From positions 55,934,963-55,998,962 of the forward strand of contig CAMGYJ010000008.1 of assembly GCA_946122785.1 (NCBI GenBank): a stretch of DNA of 64,000 nt, written 5' to 3'. The notes beneath the pieces were generated by a model that was given only the letters and a program-made list of their open reading frames with translations, did no database searches and was not told the origin of the DNA. Both the position numbers and the translations under genes were made by a program. The stretch comes from Linum tenue. Taxonomy: Eukaryota; Streptophyta; Magnoliopsida; Malpighiales; Linaceae. The stretch's first letter is position 1. Each line of letters opens with the position of its first letter. Positions 55,071-64,000 of the stretch are shown here, one piece after another.

Positions 55071-55253
55071 CGGACTGCCTTGGTTCACGGAGCAGTACGT
55101 AATTCACCAAAAGAAGTGGAGATCAGAGAGAGAGAGGATGAGGGAGGAAATGGAGGGATTCTGTTATATATATATGAGGGGGCTTAGCTTTTTTTCGATC
55201 GTTTTCACAACTGATACATTTTTGTGCGCCGGTGGAGGACAATGTTATTTATA
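55071..55253 (-). promoter_or_regulatory. Core promoter and 5' UTR of the beta-glucosidase
   Basis: On the minus strand TATAAATAA lies at about 55244-55252, with a predicted start near 55215 and a leader of about 145 bases. A (CT)n tract in the leader (55124-55138) and a longer one just upstream of the box (55257-55283) are typical pyrimidine patches. Positions are inferred from spacing. Confidence 0.5.
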
Positions 55254-55672
55254 GACATAGAGAGAGAGAGAGAGAGAGAGAGGATGGTGGATTATTCTGG
55301 CCCATTTAACCCCAACCTGAAGCCAGAAAGAGAGAGAGAGAAAGATTGGGAAGTTGCCCAAGTTTTAAAAACTTTGATTCTGGCCAAATTATGCTACATT
55401 AATCAATGCGCGTAGAGACCACATACAAAGAAAGGAAATATAACACCAACAATAACAAAATAAGAATAACACTCGCGCATGTAATGTAATTTTGTGCAAC
55501 ATTTAATGGTAATAAGTAGTGAGTAATAATTCGTCTTCATTTTGGTTAAATGCAATATATAATTACTTCACATCTTTTCTCTAACTGTTTGGCCTACCTT
55601 TTAAAGTAACCACCTTATTTCGAACGTGCCTAGATTGATTTTTTTTTATTCGGTAGAAAAAAAATAAATATG

Positions 55673-56933
55673 TGACTCGTCCCGAATACAACAATAAACT
55701 CCCACCTAAGGTCCAAGTATAAATCTTAGTAGGGTACAATATAGGATAAGTATGTTTAAATATCAACCCGGACCGGTCCGTATACCCCTAATTCAATCAT
55801 TGTAATCATTATCTAGCAACCAAGTTTTAGTTTAAAAGGTTGCTAACTAAAATAAAATAAGCCAAAGGTAATTAGTTTTGAAAACTCTTTGTGGGAAGAT
55901 CACTCGGGTGTCGCTTCCCCCTAACTACTACCATGGTATGTGAACCGGAATGATCGTTATGGGCGAGGCAATCGTCTACCGCTAAGGAACGCAAATATGG
56001 TCGTAGACCACACTCATGATTGCTAAACCGAGGCATGCATTATAGGCTGTCACTAGGCCCTCTCGGTCTAGGCAATCAATGGTTAACTTACTCCCTATCT
56101 CAACCCAAGGGTTGGTCGGCTTAATTGTGCTTAACCAAATTGCTTAAGCCCTAGGGATACCAACTCAATTGAGACTCCCTTGGAAGGGATGTTTCCCTCT
56201 CTAGTCTGGGTTAAGTGGCAAGGTAGATTGCTTAATACCTCAATCATTGAATTAATCAATATCCAATGACAATCATCCAATTCACATAAAAGAAAACTAC
56301 ATGCTAGAGTTAGGGTTTCACAACACCCAAGTGAAAGGATATCTACTCCATGCTAGACACAGGAAAAACACGAGGAGAAGAGGAGTAAACCATCTTGGAG
56401 GATGCTCCTAATCTTCTTGGCCCTTGTGTTGAACTTTCCTTTGAGGAAATCTTCCCAAAATCCACCTTGAAGCAAAACCCTAGCCTTCTTCTCTTTTGGT
56501 TTGTGTTTCTCTCTCCAGAAATCTGAAGAAGGCTTTTCAAAAAAATGGGTTCTCCCCTCTCTCCTCCTTTCAGCTCATCTTTTAAACCAAAGACGACCTC
56601 AGTTCACGGCCGTGAACCATGAAACGCGTCCGTGAACTGCAGGCGTGCGCCAAAACGCACCGTTTTGTTCACTTCTGTTCATGGTCAACAGCCTCCGTTC
56701 ACAGTAAGTGACCGTGAACTTCCTGGAAAAGCCGTGAACTAGCCATTTTCACCTCTTCTCCCGGTTTTCGATCCTTTTCGTCCAACTTTCGACTCCGAGG
56801 TTGGTTTCACCTGTTGAATCCTGAAACATGCTAAAACACGAGAAACCTAGCGTAAAACCAACCTTTTAGGAGCGAATTTGCCACAAACACCTAAGTAAAA
56901 CGGGGTAAAACATGTACAATTAGGCCTGAATCC
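55673..56933 (-). repeat. Athila-like solo LTR
   Basis: It aligns with the LTR at 13265-14540 from TGACTCG to GGCCTGAATCC. No internal region is attached on either side. ATATG flanks it at 55668-55672 and 56934-56938 as the 5-bp target duplication. The last base is C instead of the expected A. It arose by recombination between the two LTRs of a full element. GTTCACGG/CCGTGAAC pairs lie at 56600-56740. Confidence 0.75.
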
Positions 56934-56938
56934 ATATG

Positions 56939-58040
56939 AAATGGTGGTAGTGGGGATTCGTAACCTGAACTTCACTAATGAAGTAAGATTATTTTGAAAT
57001 CGGGAGGAAAAACCTACGTCTTAATTGATTATTGGATATTGATTCAGCATGTGATAATTAAATTATCCAAATTACATCTTAATTGATTATTGGATATTGA
57101 ATCAGCATGTGATAATTAAATAATCCAAATTACTTTAAACGAAGAATAAAATAAGTTATTAGTGCAAGAAAAAAGTTAATTCAGAGGTACAAAACTTGTG
57201 AAAAATACACAATACGCTCGTTAATAGCCATAGCTCCCATTCTCTTTTCTTCCCCCTATCCAGATCGACTCCTCTTTTATTCTATTCTTTTCCAATTTTC
57301 TCTTCTCTCCACATTTGTTCTTGCTCCTCAATCTGTCCAGTTAGGCTTAACCTTCTCACGATTCTCTTTGCTCTTTCTTCTTCCTTAGTTTCTCCATATC
57401 TTTGATATTTTTTTCCTCACCATCTTGTAATTCTTGTTTATCTTTCTTCTACTCCTCTCCAAATCACCCAATGCTTCTCTTTTCCTTGTTAGGAATGCTT
57501 TTATCTTATCTTTCTTCATTCATCTTCTTATTTGTTATTCCTCCTATTCATCTTCTTCTCTTTTAAGTACTTCTCTCTGCTTTACTATTTTTAATAAGGT
57601 AAGGGTCCAAAACGAACACGAACCATGTAATGCATAGGTGGAGCATTACCAAAAATGTACAAAAACCATGGTAAAATCTTTTTTTAGCAGATGAAGAGCA
57701 AACCACTTTATATTACAATCGACCTTAGAAACAAAAAATTATTATATATAAACTTGAATCAAGGTTACTGTTCCCTAACTTTTACATGATCTCCTTAACA
57801 TGTGAAGAGATAAGTGTGTGAGAGCACTCTCTCGGATGAAAGAAAGAAAAAAAAGGCTTGGCAATGACGTGGCGCGTTGGTAGTTAGTCAACGCGTTTGA
57901 CTGTCCAAAGTAAAGGTTAAATCTCGGGTTTGGCCAATTTCATAACTTTGATGCATAGTTGAGGCCACGATGTTATAGATTTAAAAGATTGGCGAAGATG
58001 TTTAATTTGTGAATAGTTCGGGCCCTACAAATATATTAAC
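56939..58040. other. AT-rich intergenic region
   Basis: No gene is supported. A two-copy tandem duplication with a 58-bp unit (57020-57135), containing TTAATTGATTATTGGATATT, is present. A long pyrimidine-rich stretch (57230-57560) yields a low-complexity open frame that I do not consider coding. Confidence 0.5.
57020..57135 (+). repeat. Two-copy tandem duplication, 58-bp unit
   Basis: Copies start at 57020 and 57078 and differ at only a few bases, so it is fairly recent. Confidence 0.75.
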
Positions 58041-58295
58041 CCTATATATAGGGTCAAACTGGTGTACTCCTGGAGTATAGCTATGCTATACTCTAGGTAC
58101 TTATAGTGAGATATATCTATCCCCTAACCTCTAATGGATAAACCTCAGGCCCTGATTTTCAAAACTCAAACCCGAAGTTCAATTTAATAGAAAATATTAA
58201 TTGACCGTTAAGATTGGTCGGAACTCAGAAAAGGAGATCTAACGGTCATATCACATCGAGTATGGTAAACTACTTGAGTATACCAGTCATTACCA
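58041..58295. mobile_element. MITE 1 of a cluster
   Basis: ACTGGTGTACTCCTGGAGTA near the left end pairs with TACTTGAGTATACCAGT near the right end. A related left end lies at 27316-27390 (ACTGGCGTACGTCAGG), showing a dispersed family. Confidence 0.55.
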
Positions 58296-58314
58296 TATAT
58301 ATATATATATATAT

Positions 58315-58718
58315 GGTGCCTTCTATGGTACCCCGGGTGAAATATGGGGTACCATATACCTTGAGTATGAAAACTCTATCTAGACCTCGAATTAACAGGA
58401 ATTTTGGACCTGATACTATACCCTAACTCTTAATGAGTGAACCCTAGGTCCTAGTTATCTAAATCATAAACTATAAACCCTAAGATGGTGCATTCATTTT
58501 TTTTTGCCTATATTTGGGCGAATCATAACCGTCCATAATTGTTTCTAATTAAATTGATCTTGGGGTATAAGATTTAGAGAATTAAGGCCTAGATTGTGAT
58601 CTTTAAGGGTTAGAGTATACTATCATGTCCGAAAATTCAATCAATTCACGGTCTAGATAGCGTTTTCATACTCAAGGTATGTGGTACCCTAGATTTCACC
58701 CTGGGTACCGTAGAACTC

Positions 58719-58720
<2 letters not shown>
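58315..58720. mobile_element. MITE 2, long fold-back repeat between (TA)n tracts
   Basis: The left arm (ATACCTTGAGTATGAAAAC, then TCTAGACC) and the right arm (GGTCTAGATAGCGTTTTCAT, then ACTCAAGGTAT) are inverted copies. Ends are GGTGCCTTCTATGGTACCC and the reverse complement of GGGTACCGTAGAACTCCC. Both sides are TA repeats (58297-58314 and 58722-58762). Confidence 0.65.
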
Positions 58721-58763
<43 letters not shown>

Positions 58764-58765
<2 letters not shown>

Positions 58766-59146
58766 GTGGTTCTATCTTACTTTAGATAAAATCTAGAGTA
58801 CGACATACCCTGAGTAAGAAAACACTATCTACATCTTGAATTGATCAGAGGTTGGCATCTGATACTATTCCCAAACCCTTAAAAAGTAAAATTTATCTCT
58901 TAGTTGTATAAGTCTCCTATACTAAGATCAATTTAATGAGAAACAAAAAACGACGGTCATGACTCGTCAAAATATGTGCAAAAATTTACATGAACAATCT
59001 TAAAGGTTAGGCTCTGTGATTTAGATAACTAAGGCTTAGGATTCACCCATCAAGGGTTAGAGTATAGTATCATGCCCAAAAATTCAGTTAATTTGAGGTC
59101 TAGAAAAGTATTTTCTTACTCATGGTAGATTTTAACTAAGGTCCTA
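58764..59146. mobile_element. MITE 3, diverged relative of MITE 2
   Basis: The left arm CTGAGTAAGAAAACACTATC and the right arm with ATTTTCTTACTCATGG form an inverted pair similar to MITE 2. The left end GGGTGGTTCTATCTTAC follows a long TA tract directly. Confidence 0.55.
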
Positions 59147-60759
59147 TACAGATCATGATAAATAATAAGTGGTATAATTTTGAACTCTCATAAGAATTAC
59201 ATTGACTTGGACGGTTACGAGAATCACTTCTTTTAAATCCATTTTGCTGTTTTCAAATACTTTGATTCCTTGATGTAATTTGCTAATCTAAAATTCAACA
59301 TACAGTCTTAATATACATTAAAATCTATTGGAGAATAACACCATTAAAAAAGGGTCAGTAAAATTATAAAAAAGAAATATAGTTCACGCCGGCGGCGGTG
59401 TGAAATGAAAAAGTCAAGACTCAAAGTAAGACTCAAAAGTCAGAGCCCCAAACAGTTGGTCATTTTACGGTATGAAATGAATATTATTTAGACACCACCA
59501 GCAGGGTTTATGTGATGGAAAGATGGGCGGTGTCAAGTCATCCTCAATCCTCATTATTGGGCGGTAACAGTACTGAAATTGGAAATCGGCTGATAGATTA
59601 ATTCACTAAACAGAATGTGAACACCCCCATATTGGGCAATGGTTCCCAAAATCAAACCTTCTACATTAATTAATCGAGACAGCCCTGCAACGTACAACAA
59701 ACAACTGCGCATCTAAAAGTCGGCCAGCAATCGAGCTTAGCTTGTCATATAATAATGTCGTCAACTACAACAATAGTAAAAATGAAACCAAGAGTCAAGC
59801 TTTGTCGTGTGAATTGCAATTGTTTTGGCTAGCCTCTCTCTTTCTCCCTCCCAAGTCCCAACTATTTGTAGTTCGTACATATCCACTTATATATACATAC
59901 ATGACTTTCTTTCCACTCTTATTAATCTCATCTATCAATCAATCAAATTTTCTCGCATTTTTATACATTGGGTGAAAATATGCATATCCGTGAATATAAA
60001 TGAAATTACTACTAAAGCGTTGTGTGAAAGTGTTGTTTTTATGTGTGAATTGCAAGATATCTCACCGATAAATTTTCCCCATTTTATAGATTTTCTTTGA
60101 CAAAAAAAAAAAAAAAATCATCACCCACTTACATTTTTCTTCCTCTATTTCACATATTAGATAATTTATTTCATTTAAACACTATCTAAATTCGTAAACA
60201 TTCATTATTAAATTTTGAAAATTATTTTTGTATTAATTATATACCTCCATCCGAAATTCAGAATATGGCACAAACCTGTCCTATTTCATATTCTTGCCAA
60301 GAGAGGTGCACAAAATAGATTTTGTTTCAATTAGCAAACACGTTAATAATCCACCGACAATCACTAATTTTATTTTTAGGGTCAACCATATGTTACACGG
60401 AGCAATTAGATCAACCTAAGTGCTCACTAACTAATCCCGTCTGCGGTTTGCCAACTTGGTTACTTGTTGGAAGAAATTAGGAGTTAATCCACCCATCAAT
60501 TTTACGCACGCAGTTACTCCATTTCTTTCACACCTTGAACATTACAAACGTACAAGTTACCCGAAATTTACCGTTTCTTCACCTAATTAGCGCTGTGTTT
60601 TCTCGATCAGCTGGATACAAAGAACTTTTGAGGGGCAGGCACACCGACTAACCAAATGAGTTATATCATTTGTAATCAGAAGCGTTTAGCTCGGCGTAAT
60701 CGTTTATAAATTGTCTTAGGTTTGGATATATATCAATGAGAACTTCTTGCTCACTTGCC
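59147..60759. other. AT-rich intergenic region
   Basis: Nothing recognisable beyond low-complexity runs such as poly-A at 60103-60118. Open frames at 59742-60100 have no recognisable domain. Confidence 0.45.
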
Positions 60760-61259
60760 TTTTAATGGGCTCTCCCTCTCTCCTCCTTTCAGCTCATCTT
60801 TTAAACCAGAGACGAGCTCAGTTCACGGGCTGAGTTCACGGCCGCGAACCATGAAACGCGTCCTTGAACTGCAGGAGTGCGCCAAAACGCACCGCTTCGT
60901 TCACTTCTGTTCACAGTCAACAGCCTCTGTTCACGGTCTTAATGACTGTGAACTCACCTTACGTCAGTAACCTCTAGGAATGCTTTGGACGCCTTGAGTT
61001 TCATGGTCTATGGCTCTTCTTCACGGTCTTGCATGACTGTGAACTTCCGGGGAAAGCCATGAATTGGCCATTTTTCACCTCTTCTCCCAGTTTTCGATCC
61101 TTTTCGTCAACTTTCGACTGCGAGGCTGGTTTCATATGTTGAATTCTGAAACATGCTAAAACACGAGAAACCTAGCGTAAAACTAACCTTTTAGGATCGA
61201 ATTTGCCACAAACACCTAAGTAAAACGAGGGTAAAACATGTACAATTAGGCCCGAATAA
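60760..61259 (-). repeat. Truncated 3' LTR of another Athila-like element
   Basis: It is similar to 56540-56930 of the solo LTR, with only the LTR start portion left. The junction to internal sequence near 61259 is followed by the polypurine tract on the minus strand (AGTGTGGGGGTGT, 61260-61272). GTTCACGG/CCGTGAAC words are again clustered (60818-61050). Confidence 0.65.
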
Positions 61260-64000
61260 CACCCCCACACTTAGACATTTGCTTGTCCCCAAGCAAACCA
61301 TTTCACACAGGTAATATTTCAACCTACACAAATACTTTGGGGACAACTCAAATGGCACGAAGCGGGAATTCTCAATGGTTATTGGCACTCAACACATGGA
61401 CCATTGCAAGCAATACCGACATTCACCAAAAACGACATTCGAAGCCACCAAAAACGGGCAAACAAAAAGTTCTCACCTTGTTCATGGATCAATGCAAGTC
61501 TCAACAAGACCACTTATCAACCACAACCAGCCATGCATGAGATTCAAGTCCGAGGAACAAATGGAAAGGCAACAAAGGTCCTTACCGGGGTATGATATGG
61601 CAAGTAAAACAAGAATGAATCACTCACTCTCAAGACCAGTGGGGTCAGGACCTTTTTGGTGCAAAAGATGTGCAAAATCATAACCTCTCAGCCCTATTGT
61701 CTCAATACCACGGCGGCAACCTCTAAATGCTAGAGTTCACGGAATGGTTGTCATCATTAGCTTGTCCGGAGGTCTTAGACACGGGTTCAAATGACTGGCG
61801 ATTGTCTTGGACATGGGGGAAAGGCTTTTTGGGTGGTGGCAATCATGACGTGAGGTTGTACATCTTCAACCTTAACCCGAAGGTTCTATGGTTTCGACTA
61901 AAACCCTTCTCTTCAACCAAAGGCCACTAGCATCGACCGAAAAACTTATCTAACCCTTCCAAAGTATCACCTATCCTGAACTACATTGAAGCCATATTCC
62001 TCGTTCTACTCTTTCTAGCACATTAAAGTTTGGTAGTGAAGGAGTTCTAAAACAATGTGGGGGTTTCGATGGCTTGGGTGCCAAGAAACCCCTCCTAGAG
62101 CTTACACTTTGGTTTTTCGTGGCACTCTCGACTTTATTTACCCCATTTTATTACCTCTTTTTCGTTCTTTTTTCTTTTCTTTTGTCTTTTTAGGGGGGTA
62201 CTAGAGAGTAAAACCTTGCCACCTATACATTTAACAACCAATGCTCTCTTTTTGAAGAACTCAATCCAACACTACACTTTATTTTTCATTCCTAGCAAGA
62301 ACCGCACACCATCCTCCTATGTAGAACCTCTATGGAACTCAAAAGTGAGAGCTCCGAGACACAAGGACGACACATGTTTAGACACGAAGAAAGGATTGGG
62401 GGTCGTTCTATTAACACCATTAAGCTCACAAGCACGAAGCTCCTAAATTGAGAATGACCCTCAAAGTCACAAGGCTCAAAGGGGTTGACTAAAGGATGAC
62501 ACATTTTGGGACAATCAACATTTGGGCATGGACTAATCCTATGCCTCCATCATACTTACTAGTGACAACTGTGATGCTACACACCGTGGTAAGAGGGAAC
62601 TATCACACCAGAAGAAAACGATCGGCTCAAAACTCACAGGCTACCTAGTTACCCAACCATCTATTCCAATTCACAAACACGATGCATGACAATTGTAAGC
62701 AACAAGTGATCAAGTCAAGACATCCATTCATTTATGCACACCTGAGAACTAAACTTTTGCCCTATCCTAATAAACTTCTCAGTCATCATCATAGGATATA
62801 CTCGATCACATGCAACAATTCAAGATCAATGCCAATAAACACGAGAATTTCCCACACACCGGCCACTTTGATCATGCAAACATTGCTTGGAGCCCTCAAA
62901 TTTTGAAATTTGGGCATACAAAAGCATACTAGTAAACTACCCCCACCCCCACACTTAACTCGACATTGCCCTCAATGGTGTAAGAAAGGGGTAGAATGAT
63001 GTTACCCCTTGGGCTTGGGGAGTGAAGGTTGGAATCGAATCGGGATAGGATAAATTGAGCTTCAAGGAGAGACAAAAAACACACACACAAACACAATACG
63101 ACTCGCTCGAGGCGAGGTTATTACAAACACAATACGATATTAGTAGTTTATGTCACACACACACAAAATGAAGAAGAAGAAAAAAAAACAAGTTCAGGGT
63201 TACAAGTGGAGAAGTGGGGCGAAAGGACTCCGCTCTGCCACATGTCTCACTCGTCGGCTACCTCTCTCTGGTGGAAGAACCCTCTCCAGTCTCCAGCATC
63301 TGGGAGGATACCCTACCATCGAGCCATCAGCTCGAGGATGCCGGTCTGTCGGTCGAGGCGGGATGAGAATCCCATGAAGTTTTTCTCTAGGCGATCCACC
63401 CTCTGTACGAGGGGATTGCCTGCTGCTGGTGGTGTTGTCGGTCTGTGCAGGTAGATCTCCTCGTCCATGGTCAAGAGCTGGCACCACTAGGGATGGCAGA
63501 GCACCCCAGTCATCGCGGCTCGGCACCTGAACAAATTGAACATGTCCAGGTCCAGCCGCCAGTGAGGCCCAATCGGGCTGCCGCACTGGTAGGCGAACTT
63601 GTCGCCAAAGTCCAGGTGGTTCACCAAGCAAAGGATGAACTCATGCTCCAAGTTAATCATCCTGCACAAATTGACAAACACACACCATACGTGAAAATAT
63701 TTGTCAAATAATGCTCATTGGGAGGAAAAGAAATTCCCCCCACACTTATCTTTCAACCGTGGATAAAACATTTAAGCTCAAGCTTACCGTGGCATGGTTG
63801 TGGGAAATTCACGGTTCAAGCACACAAAAAGTTGGACCACAACCCAAACAACGGTGTCTACCATCCACCAAACCAGAATAAACTCCACTTGCATTCATAA
63901 CATAGCACTTAGTGGGAAAATTCTAAAAATAAACTCAATTCGGTTCAAACACGCCCACCAAGGCTCACTAAGCTCAAGAAAAATCAATTCATCATTCAAT
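61260..64000 (-). mobile_element. 3' internal region of an Athila-like element (continues past the right edge)
   Basis: It parallels 5681-8600 in order and sequence, including the C-run with ATTGCCCTCAAT near 62942-62975 and a 3' portion of the extra ORF. The ORF starts at 63660 (MINLEHEFILCLVNHLDFGD) and is shortened: the HTLLTRC-type middle is absent, and the end reads VDRLEKNFMGFSSRLDRQ near 63370. The frame contains stops. LTR and gag of the 5' end are outside the window. Confidence 0.65.

Noticed and set aside
57434..57637. Small secreted protein gene in the pyrimidine-rich region
   Set aside because: The translation is low-complexity L/S/F/Y, as expected from a TC-rich tract, and has no support from structure or homology.
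63200..63631. Minus-strand 143-codon frame
   Set aside because: The frame starting at 63660 matches the extra ORF of other copies; this longer one is in the wrong frame.

Overview
This window is nuclear DNA from a flowering plant, almost certainly a eudicot. Two host genes are recognisable, both on the minus strand and both with intact reading frames: a UDP-glucose 6-dehydrogenase (18346-19788, with an intron in its 5' UTR) and a ten-exon GH1 beta-glucosidase (46959-55070). Most of the rest is transposable elements, many of them nested. No prokaryotic features, CRISPR arrays or operons are present. The species cannot be determined from the sequence alone.

Layout. 1-17455 is a three-level nest. 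A minus-strand Ty3/Athila-type pol relic (14711-17455) was interrupted in its RNase H region by a Tat-like LTR element (LTR 2491-3776 plus 14546-14710; body running off the left edge). That LTR was in turn split by an Athila-like element lacking RT and integrase (3777-14540). 17456-22211 holds the UDP-glucose dehydrogenase gene and its flanks. 22212-25860 is a plus-strand Athila-like 5' half (LTR, PBS, gag). 25860-32290 is AT-rich, with small repeats only. 32290-34250 is the 5' half of an L1-like LINE. 34300-37150 is another gag-containing, pol-less Athila-like copy. 37160-38900 looks organelle-derived: it has a fragment like the plastid trnI-GAU 3' exon and a LINE RT remnant.

38900-46346 is a second clear nest. 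A 6.07-kb Ty3 element with two 680-bp LTRs and the TSD GAGCG (39246-45318) sits inside the gag of another, internally deleted Ty3 element whose 3' LTR is at about 45954-46346. 46959-55253 is the beta-glucosidase gene. Its introns carry a 1.1-kb fold-back element with a 9-bp TSD (intron 1) and two hAT-type elements that share one 8-bp target sequence (intron 5). 55673-56933 is an Athila-like solo LTR. 58040-59150 is a cluster of three fold-back MITEs separated by (TA)n runs. 60760-64000 is the 3' end of yet another minus-strand Athila-like element.

Functionally, the two genes are unrelated neighbours: one makes UDP-glucuronate for cell-wall polysaccharides, the other hydrolyses beta-glucosides. 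I see no previously undescribed protein system. The most unusual structures are the double hAT insertion at one target, the fold-back element inside a transcribed intron, and the retrotransposon whose coding sequence runs into its own LTR. Splice sites, element ends and LTR differences were read by eye; family names rest on motif recognition, not on a database search.
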